Source of the DNA: Flavobacterium sp. 90
GTDB taxonomy: Bacteria > Bacteroidota > Bacteroidia > Flavobacteriales > Flavobacteriaceae
Assembly (NCBI RefSeq): GCF_004339525.1
Contig: NZ_SMGE01000001.1
Span: 3,534,001 to 3,598,000, forward strand
DNA length: 64,000 nucleotides
Reading direction: 5' to 3'
The notes beneath the pieces were generated by a model that searched no databases, was not told where the DNA came from, and saw only the letters and a list, made by a program, of their open reading frames with translations. The stretch's first letter is position 1; each line of letters begins with the position of its first letter. Shown one piece after another: positions 37,063 through 46,733 of the stretch. The translations under genes and the position numbers were made by a program.

Positions 37063-40000
37063 TTATCGTTTCAAACTAAAATGTCCTCTATATTCGGTTC
37101 CGTTTAATCTTGTTACAGTAAACCAATAATCTGATGCAGGTTGTTCCTGATCAAGAAAAGTACCGTCCCAAGCTCCATTATTAACTAATTCTTTGATTAA
37201 TTTTCCATAGCGATCAAATATTTTGATTCCTGTATTTGGTGCTAAATACACAAAATCAATTGTCCAGTAATCATTATAAGTATCATTGTTTGGAGTGAAA
37301 AATTTTGGAAAAGGAAGCTCGTCAACAAAATTAATACAGTCGCCAGTAGTAGCTTCAAGAACTTTTATCGTTACCGGAATTCTGTCACTTTCGCAATTGC
37401 TTACTGTTTGCGAAGCATAATAAGTAACGCCGTTTTGAAGCAAAGTTGCTTCTGATAAAGTAGTATTTGAAGAGATGCTTTCAAACCATTTTATATTTTG
37501 ACCGCTTATAGCAATATTACTGATTTTGGCATTTTTTTGAATACAAAATGATTGTGGCGAATCTGAAAATGGAATTTGGGTATCCTGAATTTTTACTGTT
37601 ACAGCGAGTCGCGGACTTTCACAATTATTTAGGGTTTGTGTAGCATAATAAGCTCCAGTTTGTAATAAGGTTGTTTCTTGTAAAATAGTTCCGCCTGTTG
37701 CGTTATCATACCATTTAAGGTTCGTTCCTGTTATATTAAGGTTTTCTAAAGTAGCAATTTCATCAATACAGAATTGCTGACTATTATTACCAGTTGGCAA
37801 GCCAGTATCATGAATTTTCACTAAAACAGGTGTTCGATCGCTTTCGCAACCAACAGTTTGCGAAGCATAATAGGTTTTGTTGTTTTCTAACAAAGTGGTA
37901 TTTGGCAGAGAAGCTGCAGAAAAAGCAGTGTCGTACCATTTTAGGTTTTGACCTGTCATTTGAATGTTACTTAATTTTGCATTCTCGTTTTTACAAAATT
38001 CCAGATTTCCATTTGTAGTTGGAGCAATTGGAGTGTTTATAAATGAAATTGTAACTCCCAATCTAGAGCCTTCACAATTGTTTTCTGTTTGAGAAGCGTA
38101 ATAAGTTTTTCCGTTTTTAAGACTTGTTGTTTCTACTAATAATGAACCATTGATTAATGCGTCATACCATTTTATTGAAGTTCCCGTAATTTTAATGTTC
38201 GCTAAAGTTGGATTTTGTCCTGTACAAAATGTCTGATTTGCATCGCCGGAAGGAGCATTAGTATTTTGAATTTTTATGGACACAGCAACTCTTTCGCTTT
38301 CACAGCCATTTATAGACTGAGAAGCATAGTAGGTCTTAGCGTCTTGAAGCACAGTTGTATTGGGTAAAAGGGATCCGCTTGTTAATGCATCATACCATTT
38401 TATGCTTTGCCCTGTGATAATAATTGAATTTAGTGTCGCATTTTGTTGGATACAGAATGCTTGAGGGCTAGTCAAAGCAGGCTTTGGCGCAAAATTTGTA
38501 AAAGGAGTGATAGTAACGGTAGTTGCATTTGAAACACAACCGATATTATTTTTGATTTTAATAAAATAGGTTTTTGGGTCAAGATTTGATTTCGTTGCAG
38601 ATGTAGTCCAGCTAACACCATTATCGAAACTATATTGTGATGCAGCGTCGGTAATTGTAATAGCACCTTTAAGATTATTACAATCAGGCTGGATAGTTGT
38701 AAATACAGGATTGCTTGGATAATCTGTTGGAGGATTAATAGTTGTAGATATTGGAGCAGACTCACAGCCACTACTATTTTTAACACGAACTATATAGGTT
38801 CCGGCTATTAAATTTCCTGAATTAGGATTGACTGAATAAGTTTTACCATTGTCAAAACTATATTGAGTTGCTGTATTTGTAATTAAAATCGAGCCAAATG
38901 GATTGCTGCAAGTAGTAGGTTGAGTAACCTTTAGAACTGGGATTGCGGGAGCATTTGGCGCTGCGTTGATGATTGCTTTATAGGCAATAGATTCGCAACC
39001 ATTTGTGTATTTTATTCGGACAAAATAAGTTCCGGGAGATAACGAGGCACTATTGCTGGTATTCCAGGTAAGACCATCGTCAAAACTATATAGATTGGCA
39101 ACCGTAGAAACCATAATGCTACCCGTAGGTGAATTACAGCCAATTGGGTCTGTGACTACAACTTGTGGTGCTTGAGGAATTACAGGTGCAGCTTGTATAT
39201 TGACTGGTGCCGCAAGAGAAATACAACCCGAATTATATTTAATCATCAAATTATAGGTTCCTGCAGATAGATTAGATTTTTTATTGGATGTCCCATAGGT
39301 GATTCCATTATCAAAACTATAAAAATCTGCTACAGTATTAATTGAAATTGACCCTGTAAAATCGGTACAATTGGGTTGAACTGCTGTAAAGGCAGGAGCT
39401 GCAAGCGGTGATAACGGTGAAATCGTGACTGGAGCAGCAACTGAAACACACCCTGTTAAATTTTTAATTTTTATGTAATAAATACCCGGAGAAAGATCTG
39501 TTTTTGTATTAGAAAAAACGTAGGTTAATCCGTTGTCATAGCTATAAGTTGCTGCATTTGTTGTAATGGTAATAGAACCTTTTGATGAGCTGCAATTTGG
39601 CTGAGTTGCAGTAAAATCCGGAGCTGCAATTGTAGTCCCAGAACTCAAATTAACAACAGTTGTTGATGATTCGCAACTATATGAATCTGTTTTAATTTTA
39701 ATAATATAGGTACCAGCGCCTACATTTATTTTCGTAGGACTTGTTGTCCAACTGTTTCCATCATTAAAACTATAACTCATGGCAGATGTTGTTATGGTGA
39801 TGCTACCATCAGTGGCGCCGCAGGAAGAAGGTTGAGTTATCTTTACATCGGGTGCAGCAGGAATTGTGGGAGGATTATTTATATAGGTATAACTGCCGTA
39901 AGAGGTACAGCCCTGAGTGTTTTTTATTACTAAATTATATGAGCCACCAGCTAAATTTTTCTTTACAGGATTTGTAGTCCAGGTTATTCCTCCATCAAAA

Positions 40001-43000
40001 CTATATTGGTCTGCGGCAGAATTTATTATTATAGTTCCGGTAGGAGTACTACATGTGGGTTGAATGGTAGATACATTTGGTGAGGGAAGATAATAATTGT
40101 TTATGTAGACAGATTGTGAATTTGATTTACAACCTGTTGCATTTTTAATAAGGACATTATAAGATGAACTTACAGGATTTAATAAAATTGGATTTGTCGT
40201 CCAAGTGGTACCTCCATCAAAACTATAACTATCAGCAGGAGTTGTAACGGTAATGCTTCCTCCATTTCCGCAGCTGGGTTGTACTACTTTTATATTTGGA
40301 TTGGGAAGATAAAAAGCATTGATTGGTATTGATAAACTATAAGATTTACAACCTACTGCATTTTTTATCATAATGTTATAATAGCCAGAAGTAAGTCCTG
40401 AAAGAACTGGATTAGTTGTCCAGGTATAACCGCCGTCAAAGCTATAAGAACTTGCAACTGTTGCAATGTTAATGCTTCCGTTGATACCACAGGTTGGTTG
40501 TATAACTGTAAAATCCGGATTAGGTAAAAAATATTCTTGTAGGCTAGTGTATGCACCGTAAGGTCTAGACGTACACCCGGAAGCATCTTTTACTGATAAA
40601 TAATAATAGCTTGGACTTAAATTAGTAAATACAGGATTAGTTGTCCAGGTAGTGCCTCCATCTATACTATATTGTGCTGCAGTTGAAGTAAAGGTTATAC
40701 TTCCGCCAACTCCACAAGTAGGTTGTGTTGTTTTAAAAGTGGGAACTGGAAGATAAAACTCTTGAAAGTTTACCGAGTTTGAGTTAGAAATACAACCTTG
40801 AGCATTTTTGATCACTGGATAATAATATCCTGCTGAAAGATTCGAAAAAAGAGCATTTGTACTCCAATTTATCCCGTCAAGACTATAAGAGCTGGCGGTA
40901 GTGTTAATTTTGATACTGCCTTTTGTTCCACATCCTGGCTGAACGACGGTTAATTTGGGCTGTGCTAACTTTGAATTATCCAGATAAACGGAAATGTAAT
41001 TGGATATACAATTATCTTTTTTTACCATTAAATAGTAAGATCCCTGGCTTAAATTATTAAAAATATTACTTGTACTCCAAGTTGTACCATAATCGATACT
41101 GTAATAATCTGCAGTTTTGCTGAATGTAATATTGCCAATATTTCCACAACTTGGATTGGTAACTGTATAATCTGGTTCAGGAAGCCTTGGGTCGCTAATT
41201 GAAACACTTGCAGAGTTAGAAATACATCCTAAATTGTTTTTTACTGCAATGTTGTAATATGCATAAGAATTAAGATTTGATAAGGAAGGAGAGGTTCCCC
41301 AAGTATAGCCTCCATCAAAAGTATAGAAGCTGGCAATTGTATTTATTGTAATACTGCCCGAGGATGTACAAGTGGGTTGAACAACAGTATAATCGGGTAG
41401 ATCTATATTTGGATTATTTAAATAAACACTATTTGGATAAGAGGTACAGCCAAGATTATTTTTTATAAGTATGTTATAATAACCAGGAGGTAATGATTTA
41501 GAATTAAGAGTGGTCCAGGTTGCACCATTGTCAAAACTATAAAAATCGGATAATGAGTTAATAGTGATTTTTCCGTTTACACCACAAGTCGGTTGTTCCT
41601 GGGTGATAATTGGCGTATTCAAGTAAGGCTGATATAAAGAAGCATAATTACCACCACTGATACATCCCGCCTTATTTTTTATTTTTATTTGATAAGTTCC
41701 GAAAGGTAAGATTTTAACATTATTACTTGTCCATGTTGCTCCATTGTCAAAACTATACGAATCTCCTACTGTAGTAATAGTAATACTGCCATCTGTTCCG
41801 CAAACAGGTTGTTCAGTTGTATATTCAGGATAAGAATTTTCAAAATCATTTAAATAGGCATAAGTGTAATTAGAAGTACAGCCTAAAGCATTTTTAATTC
41901 CTAAAACATAACTTCCTGCATTTAAATTACTCATTATGTTGTTTGTAACCCATGTAGTTCCTCCATCGAAAGTGTAAAAATCCGAAAGAGTATTGATCGT
42001 AATACTTCCTTTTACAGTACAAGCAGGTGATTCGATTGTATAAGTAGGAGTTTCAAGCGTATTACTGCTGATGAGTACATTGTTTGCCGACGAAAGACAA
42101 CCTTGTAAATCTTTGGTACGGATTTTATAATTTGCAGGTGAAAGATTGTTAGCAGTAGGATTATTTACCCAAGTTACACCATCATCAAAGCTATAGTATG
42201 CAGCTGGAGTTGTAATCGTAATACTGCCTTTATCTCCGCAAAATAAAGGATTGGTATAACTGTAATTTGGATACAAAGTAGAAGCAGCTGTAATAGTTAC
42301 ACTTTGAGAATAGGAGGTACAGCCATTTACGGTCTTTATTTTTACTAGATAAGTTCCGGGATATAAATTACTCTTTGTGTCGCTTGTTTGCCAAGTTGCG
42401 CCATCATCAAAACTATATTGTGATGCCGCAGAAGTTACTTTTATCGTTCCTGTGTCAACAAAACAAGAGGGTTGCGTAATCTGCAAGGTCGGAGAAACGG
42501 CAGTTTGGCTTGGTTCGATAGTAACACTTGCATTGCTGGTGCATCCAAAAGAATCTGTGACAGTAACAGAATAATTTCCTAACGAAGTGACCTTAATGCT
42601 TTGTGTAGTAGCTCCATTATTCCATAAATAAGAAGACCCTGGCGAAGAAGTTAATACAGTGCTTCCAGAGCAAACATTTAGGACACCTGTAATATTTGCT
42701 GTGGGATTTCTTACCTCTAAATTGGCAGAAATTATTTTGAAGCAAGTTGCATCCTTGCTCACTCTAACAAAAATAGAAGCACTTGAACTTGGATAACTTT
42801 TAAAATTGGTGATCGCATTCAGGTTGGATTGTGCCTCGTTGTAATTTTTGAAATAACTAAAATTTAAACCCGCGATAGAAGGAACAACTAAAGGATTTAA
42901 GGTAGATAAATCAAAATTTTCACTTCCGTCATGGTTTGCATCACATTCGGATATTTTCGCAGTAGTTACATTAATAGTACAACTTGAAGAGCAATTCAAA

Positions 43001-44319
43001 AAAGAAATATCCCAACCTGGATTTGCGTCAGAATCTGTGGCAGAATTAAATGTGGTTCCCGCGCAAGAAGTTCCGGAAATGTCATAATCTATTTGTACGC
43101 CCACATTATAATTTGCACTTGTAATATTTGGAAAATCACCGGTTTTTAATGTAAAACAAAATTTTTTATTTGTTGTGTCTAAGCTTGAGGTAGTTGATGT
43201 ACTATAAACTGACACATTATTGCTGTTGTAAACATTTAAAGTAATTTTGTTTACTGACGCAGAAATTCCTCCAGAATTAGGAATAGTATAACTACCGCAA
43301 ACTGAAACAGGTAAAGTTGGACAAACTTTATTCAAAGGATCAAGTTCTATAGAACCTTGCAAGTTTTCGGTGGAGTGTAACATACAAACATCATCAATGT
43401 ACATATACCCGAAATGCCCACCCAATCCACATCTTGAAGCCATAAATTCAACGGTAAATTCTTCATTATTGGGGATTGATGAAATGTCCAATATTCCGGA
43501 TTGCCAATTGGTAGTATATAAAGTAACAAAATCAGAAGACTGACTAGGAACCTTGCTGAAAATGCAATTTTTTTCATCTCCAACTAAACAAAATTCACTG
43601 ACAACGGTCTTGTTTTTATCTAAAATCCGTGCTTTTACAAAAGCTTGATTATCAGTGTGACTATTGTCGTACACACTTTGTAATACCGCTTTGTAGTTAA
43701 ATTTTAGATAATTTTCATTATTTGTTTTAAATCTTTTTCCCTGAACAATAGAACCATAAGTAGAGGAGTTCTCATAATTAATTTTAAGAGCATATTGATC
43801 AAATGCTTTAATGTCTCCTATATATGGGTCAATCAAATTGGAAGAAACACCAGTTGCCATAATGTCCATATTATTAGGATTATAGCGATTGATATATGAA
43901 TCGGCAGTATTGGTAATCGATCGGCATTGCGTTGGTCCGGGAGGGTCACCTATTGTGCAAAGAAAGTTTTTTAGATAACTGTTCCCGTTTATAGTTTCAT
44001 ATTGCTCAAAACCTCCGTTAGTACACATTTCTACTGCTTGAAGAGTAGCTGTTGTTTTTGAAGTCAAATTTCCATCTTTTGAATTTAAAATTACTTTTTT
44101 TAAATTCAGGACTTCTGCTTTCATCTTTTCTTCCCTAATTTTCAAAAATTGTTTTTGTTGTTCCAAATTTTGAATGAGATGACCGTTTTTATCTTCGACT
44201 AAGATGTTTTTATTTAAAGTATATTTGGATATACTGTCTTTATTTACTTCTTGTTTTGTTTGTTGGGCGAATAATGGAGTAATAAATATTACAAAAAATA
44301 TAAGTAAAGTATGTTTCAT
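37063..44319 (-). CDS. Giant T9SS cargo with 18 tandem repeats
   Basis: 2418 residues. A signal peptide (to about 18, FAQQ) precedes an N-terminal region with jelly-roll-like features (about 90-340) and an ECDANHDGSENFDL segment near 455-470 that recurs in flavobacterial T9SS proteins. Residues about 610-1935 hold 18 repeats of ~74 residues with the pattern QPTCG..GSITI, YSFDGGTTWTTNP, LS.GYY.I.IKN..GC.S. The last repeats are followed by five Ig-like repeats (about 1940-2316) like those of the downstream gene, and the type-B sorting domain. The repeats are near-synonymous in pattern but divergent in sequence, so they are ancient duplications with Cys, Trp/Tyr and Gly kept. Likely a cell-surface fibre or adhesin. 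Confidence 0.9.
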   Translation of the reverse strand: MKHTLLIFFVIFITPLFAQQTKQEVNKDSISKYTLNKNILVEDKNGHLIQNLEQQKQFLKIREEKMKAEVLNLKKVILNSKDGNLTSKTTATLQAVEMCTNGGFEQYETINGNSYLKNFLCTIGDPPGPTQCRSITNTADSYINRYNPNNMDIMATGVSSNLIDPYIGDIKAFDQYALKINYENSSTYGSIVQGKRFKTNNENYLKFNYKAVLQSVYDNSHTDNQAFVKARILDKNKTVVSEFCLVGDEKNCIFSKVPSQSSDFVTLYTTNWQSGILDISSIPNNEEFTVEFMASRCGLGGHFGYMYIDDVCMLHSTENLQGSIELDPLNKVCPTLPVSVCGSYTIPNSGGISASVNKITLNVYNSNNVSVYSTSTTSSLDTTNKKFCFTLKTGDFPNITSANYNVGVQIDYDISGTSCAGTTFNSATDSDANPGWDISFLNCSSSCTINVTTAKISECDANHDGSENFDLSTLNPLVVPSIAGLNFSYFKNYNEAQSNLNAITNFKSYPSSSASIFVRVSKDATCFKIISANLEVRNPTANITGVLNVCSGSTVLTSSPGSSYLWNNGATTQSIKVTSLGNYSVTVTDSFGCTSNASVTIEPSQTAVSPTLQITQPSCFVDTGTIKVTSAASQYSFDDGATWQTSDTKSNLYPGTYLVKIKTVNGCTSYSQSVTITAASTLYPNYSYTNPLFCGDKGSITITTPAAYYSFDDGVTWVNNPTANNLSPANYKIRTKDLQGCLSSANNVLISSNTLETPTYTIESPACTVKGSITINTLSDFYTFDGGTTWVTNNIMSNLNAGSYVLGIKNALGCTSNYTYAYLNDFENSYPEYTTEQPVCGTDGSITITTVGDSYSFDNGATWTSNNVKILPFGTYQIKIKNKAGCISGGNYASLYQPYLNTPIITQEQPTCGVNGKITINSLSDFYSFDNGATWTTLNSKSLPPGYYNILIKNNLGCTSYPNSVYLNNPNIDLPDYTVVQPTCTSSGSITINTIASFYTFDGGYTWGTSPSLSNLNSYAYYNIAVKNNLGCISNSASVSISDPRLPEPDYTVTNPSCGNIGNITFSKTADYYSIDYGTTWSTSNIFNNLSQGSYYLMVKKDNCISNYISVYLDNSKLAQPKLTVVQPGCGTKGSIKINTTASSYSLDGINWSTNALFSNLSAGYYYPVIKNAQGCISNSNSVNFQEFYLPVPTFKTTQPTCGVGGSITFTSTAAQYSIDGGTTWTTNPVFTNLSPSYYYLSVKDASGCTSRPYGAYTSLQEYFLPNPDFTVIQPTCGINGSINIATVASSYSFDGGYTWTTNPVLSGLTSGYYNIMIKNAVGCKSYSLSIPINAFYLPNPNIKVVQPSCGNGGSITVTTPADSYSFDGGTTWTTNPILLNPVSSSYNVLIKNATGCKSNSQSVYINNYYLPSPNVSTIQPTCSTPTGTIIINSAADQYSFDGGITWTTNPVKKNLAGGSYNLVIKNTQGCTSYGSYTYINNPPTIPAAPDVKITQPSSCGATDGSITITTSAMSYSFNDGNSWTTSPTKINVGAGTYIIKIKTDSYSCESSTTVVNLSSGTTIAAPDFTATQPNCSSSKGSITITTNAATYSYDNGLTYVFSNTKTDLSPGIYYIKIKNLTGCVSVAAPVTISPLSPLAAPAFTAVQPNCTDFTGSISINTVADFYSFDNGITYGTSNKKSNLSAGTYNLMIKYNSGCISLAAPVNIQAAPVIPQAPQVVVTDPIGCNSPTGSIMVSTVANLYSFDDGLTWNTSNSASLSPGTYFVRIKYTNGCESIAYKAIINAAPNAPAIPVLKVTQPTTCSNPFGSILITNTATQYSFDNGKTYSVNPNSGNLIAGTYIVRVKNSSGCESAPISTTINPPTDYPSNPVFTTIQPDCNNLKGAITITDAASQYSFDNGVSWTTSATKSNLDPKTYFIKIKNNIGCVSNATTVTITPFTNFAPKPALTSPQAFCIQQNATLNSIIITGQSIKWYDALTSGSLLPNTTVLQDAKTYYASQSINGCESERVAVSIKIQNTNAPSGDANQTFCTGQNPTLANIKITGTSIKWYDALINGSLLVETTSLKNGKTYYASQTENNCEGSRLGVTISFINTPIAPTTNGNLEFCKNENAKLSNIQMTGQNLKWYDTAFSAASLPNTTLLENNKTYYASQTVGCESDRTPVLVKIHDTGLPTGNNSQQFCIDEIATLENLNITGTNLKWYDNATGGTILQETTLLQTGAYYATQTLNNCESPRLAVTVKIQDTQIPFSDSPQSFCIQKNAKISNIAISGQNIKWFESISSNTTLSEATLLQNGVTYYASQTVSNCESDRIPVTIKVLEATTGDCINFVDELPFPKFFTPNNDTYNDYWTIDFVYLAPNTGIKIFDRYGKLIKELVNNGAWDGTFLDQEQPASDYWFTVTRLNGTEYRGHFSLKR
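38505..42490 (-). repeat. Block of 18 protein repeats (~74 codons each)
   Basis: Each unit has the pattern QP.C...GSI.I......YSFD.G.TW..N followed by a GYY.I.IKN..GC.S strand. I counted 18 units, beginning with QPSCFVDTG and ending with QPDCNNLKG. The units vary in sequence, so they are not recent tandem copies. Confidence 0.85.
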
Positions 44320-44338
44320 AGATAAAATTAATGGCAGC

Positions 44339-44346
44339 CAAAAGTA
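44339..44346 (-). promoter_or_regulatory. -7 element of the 2418-codon T9SS gene
   Basis: On the minus strand it reads TACTTTTG, a full TAnnTTTG match, 20 bases before the ATG. Confidence 0.45.
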
Positions 44347-44461
44347 ATTAAAATTCTGTTAAATTGGCTGAAAATAAAACCTGATGGAAAGTATTTAATA
44401 TAGATTTAAAATTGAGAATGAGCAATCCAAATCTTTTCATAAAAAGTCCCTAAATATGCCT

Positions 44462-44469
44462 TATTTTTG
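44462..44469 (+). promoter_or_regulatory. -7 element of the radical SAM gene
   Basis: TATTTTTG, a full match, 15 bases before the TTG start codon, which would give a very short leader. Confidence 0.5.
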
Positions 44470-44483
44470 CAAAAACATTTCTT

Positions 44484-46718
44484 TTGAAAACCAAACTCTT
44501 CGTCGTTACGCCTCCTTTTACGCAATTGAATACACCTTATCCAGCGACAGCGTATATAAAAGGATTTCTAAACACTAAAAATATCGAATCGGTTCAGGCT
44601 GATTTAGGTATCGATGTGATATTGGAATTGTTTTCGAAGAAAGGATTGATTGATTTGTTTCTTTATTCTGAGAAACTTTTTGATAATTTGTCATCCAGAG
44701 CGGAGTCGAAGGATGACGTTTCAGATAACTCCAAACGTATTTTTGCTTTACAAGACGAATACATCAAAACTATTGACGCTGTAATTCAGTTTTTGCAAGG
44801 AAAAAATCCAACGTTGGCATTACAAATTTGTCAGGAAGATTTTCTGCCCGAAGCTTCACGATTTGCACAATTAGAAGAACTGGATTGGGCTTTTGGAACA
44901 ATGGGAACGCAAGACAAAGCCAAACACTTGGCGACTTTGTATCTCGAAGATATTTCGGATTTTATTGTAGAATGTGTAGATGAAAATTTTGGCTTTAGCC
45001 GATATGCCGAACGTTTAGGACGAAGCGCCAATTCGTTTGATGAATTATACGAAGCTTTACAACAAAAACCGACTTATATCGATTCGATTTTAATTTCGAT
45101 TTTAAAAGCAAAAATTGAAGCCGTAAAACCGACGTTTTTTTTAATTTCAGTTCCCTTTCCGGGGAATTTATATAGCGCTTTTCGTTGCGCACAATGGATA
45201 AAACAAAACCATCCTGAAATTAAAATTTCAATGGGTGGAGGTTTTCCAAATACCGAATTACGCTCGCTTTCTGATGCACGTGTTTTCGAATTTTTCGATT
45301 TCATCACTTTGGATGACGGAGAAGTTCCGATAGAAGAACTTGTTGAAAATTTGTCATCCCGAGCGGAGTCGAGGGACGAGAAGCGTTACAAAAGAACTTT
45401 TCTTTTAGAAGACGGAAAAGTTGTTTACAAAAACAATTCCTTAAAGCACGATTATAAACAAGCTTACGTAGGAACGCCGGATTACTCCGATTTGCCTTTG
45501 GATAAATATATTTCGGTAATCGAAATTGTCAATCCAATGCACAGAATGTGGAGTGACGGTCGATGGAATAAGCTCACAATGGCGCACGGTTGTTATTGGG
45601 GAAAATGTACTTTTTGTGATATTTCATTAGATTATATAAAAGTTTACGAACCTGTTGCTGCCAATTTATTGTGTGATCGAATGGAAGACATGATGCAGCA
45701 AACCGGTCAAAATGGTTTTCATTTTGTAGACGAAGCTGCGCCACCTGCTTTAATGCGAGCTTTGGCTTTGGAAATTTTACGCCGAAAACTTGCTGTAACG
45801 TGGTGGACAAACATTCGATTTGAAAAAAGTTTCTCCAAAGATTTATGTCTTTTATTGAAAGCTTCTGGTTGTATTGCCGTTTCCGGAGGTTTAGAAGTAG
45901 CTTCTGATCGTTTATTAAAATTAATAGACAAAGGCGTAACCGTTGAACAAGTAGCAAAAGTTACCCGAAATTTCACCGAAGCAGGAATCATGGTTCATGC
46001 GTATTTGATGTACGGATATCCAACACAAACGATTCAGGAAACCGTTGATAGTCTCGAAATGGTGCGTCAATTGTTTGAAGCCGGAATTTTGCAATCAGGT
46101 TTCTGGCATCAATTTGCGATGACCGCGCATAGTCCGGTTGGTTTATATCCGGAGAAATTTGGAGTGACGAAAAAAACCGAAGCAATTGGAACTTTTGCAA
46201 ACAATGATATTGATTATACAGATTCTACAGGAATCAATCACGATAAATTCAGCTTTGGATTAAAGAAATCACTCTTCAATTTCATGCACGGAATTTGTTT
46301 TGATTATGAATTGCAAGATTGGTTCGACTTTAAAATTCCAAAAACAAAAATTGATCCCGATTTTATTTTTAATGCACTTGATGAAGGAAATGATTTTAAT
46401 ACAAAACCAAACGCAAAAGTCGTTTGGTTAGGCGGAAAACCTTCTGTAGAACATTTTACAAAATCTAAAAAAGGAAGAACATGGGAAATGATGACTTTTA
46501 CTTTTCATGATAAAAAGGAAAGTTTTAACATTCAAACCAACAAAGAAGAAGGCGAATGGCTTGTAGATATTTTGGCTAAAATCACAATTTCGAATGCTAA
46601 AAACTATACTTTTCAAGAAGTAAAAACTGATTTTGAAACCAGCTTAGAGGATTTTGAATTGTTCTGGTATTCAAAACCTATTAATACATTGCGAGAATTT
46701 GGATTGTTGGTTTTGTAA
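44484..46718 (+). CDS. B12-binding radical SAM protein
   Basis: 744 residues from a TTG. No ATG lies upstream in frame or in the first ~130 codons, and the promoter box lies directly before it. The N-terminal half begins with VVTPPFTQLNTPYPATAYIKG and has the SMGGGFPNTELR and DFITLDDGE motifs of cobalamin-binding radical SAM proteins. The 4Fe-4S ligands are Cys370, Cys375 and Cys378 in HGCYWGKCTFCDISL, a CX4CX2C spacing. SGGLEVASDRLLKLIDKGV follows as the SAM-binding strand. Substrate unknown. Two stretches (NLSSRAESKDD near residue 70 and NLSSRAESRDE near 291) are translations of an interspersed palindromic repeat and are not part of the ancestral protein. Confidence 0.85.
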   Translation: MKTKLFVVTPPFTQLNTPYPATAYIKGFLNTKNIESVQADLGIDVILELFSKKGLIDLFLYSEKLFDNLSSRAESKDDVSDNSKRIFALQDEYIKTIDAVIQFLQGKNPTLALQICQEDFLPEASRFAQLEELDWAFGTMGTQDKAKHLATLYLEDISDFIVECVDENFGFSRYAERLGRSANSFDELYEALQQKPTYIDSILISILKAKIEAVKPTFFLISVPFPGNLYSAFRCAQWIKQNHPEIKISMGGGFPNTELRSLSDARVFEFFDFITLDDGEVPIEELVENLSSRAESRDEKRYKRTFLLEDGKVVYKNNSLKHDYKQAYVGTPDYSDLPLDKYISVIEIVNPMHRMWSDGRWNKLTMAHGCYWGKCTFCDISLDYIKVYEPVAANLLCDRMEDMMQQTGQNGFHFVDEAAPPALMRALALEILRRKLAVTWWTNIRFEKSFSKDLCLLLKASGCIAVSGGLEVASDRLLKLIDKGVTVEQVAKVTRNFTEAGIMVHAYLMYGYPTQTIQETVDSLEMVRQLFEAGILQSGFWHQFAMTAHSPVGLYPEKFGVTKKTEAIGTFANNDIDYTDSTGINHDKFSFGLKKSLFNFMHGICFDYELQDWFDFKIPKTKIDPDFIFNALDEGNDFNTKPNAKVVWLGGKPSVEHFTKSKKGRTWEMMTFTFHDKKESFNIQTNKEEGEWLVDILAKITISNAKNYTFQEVKTDFETSLEDFELFWYSKPINTLREFGLLVL
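44688..44718 (+). repeat. GTCATCC..GGATGAC repeat inside the radical SAM gene, copy 1
   Basis: A short hairpin TCATCC/GGATGA around AGAGCGGAGTCG, in frame, encoding NLSSRAESKDD. The sequence resembles the GTCATTTCGA..GCGGAGTCGA interspersed repeats of flavobacterial intergenic DNA. Confidence 0.75.
45351..45380 (+). repeat. GTCATCC..GGGACGA repeat inside the radical SAM gene, copy 2
   Basis: A second copy in the same reading frame, TTGTCATCCCGAGCGGAGTC then GAGGGACGAG, encoding NLSSRAESRDE. Confidence 0.75.
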
Positions 46719-46733
46719 AGTTTTAAAAATAAA

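Noticed and set aside
38472..38786. 104-codon ORF opposite in frame to the giant T9SS gene
   Set aside because: It is a frame-shifted reading of the repeat region; Leu/Ile/Gln-rich composition from shifted codons, inside a confident gene.
38505..42490. CRISPR-like array because of many regular repeats
   Set aside because: The regularity is at the protein level with a ~220-base period and variable DNA; it lies in one open reading frame with no identical short repeats or cas genes.
45574..45991. Two antisense ORFs (127 and 90 codons) in the radical SAM gene
   Set aside because: Both lie opposite the conserved cluster motif and core of the enzyme; they are by-products of its codon use.
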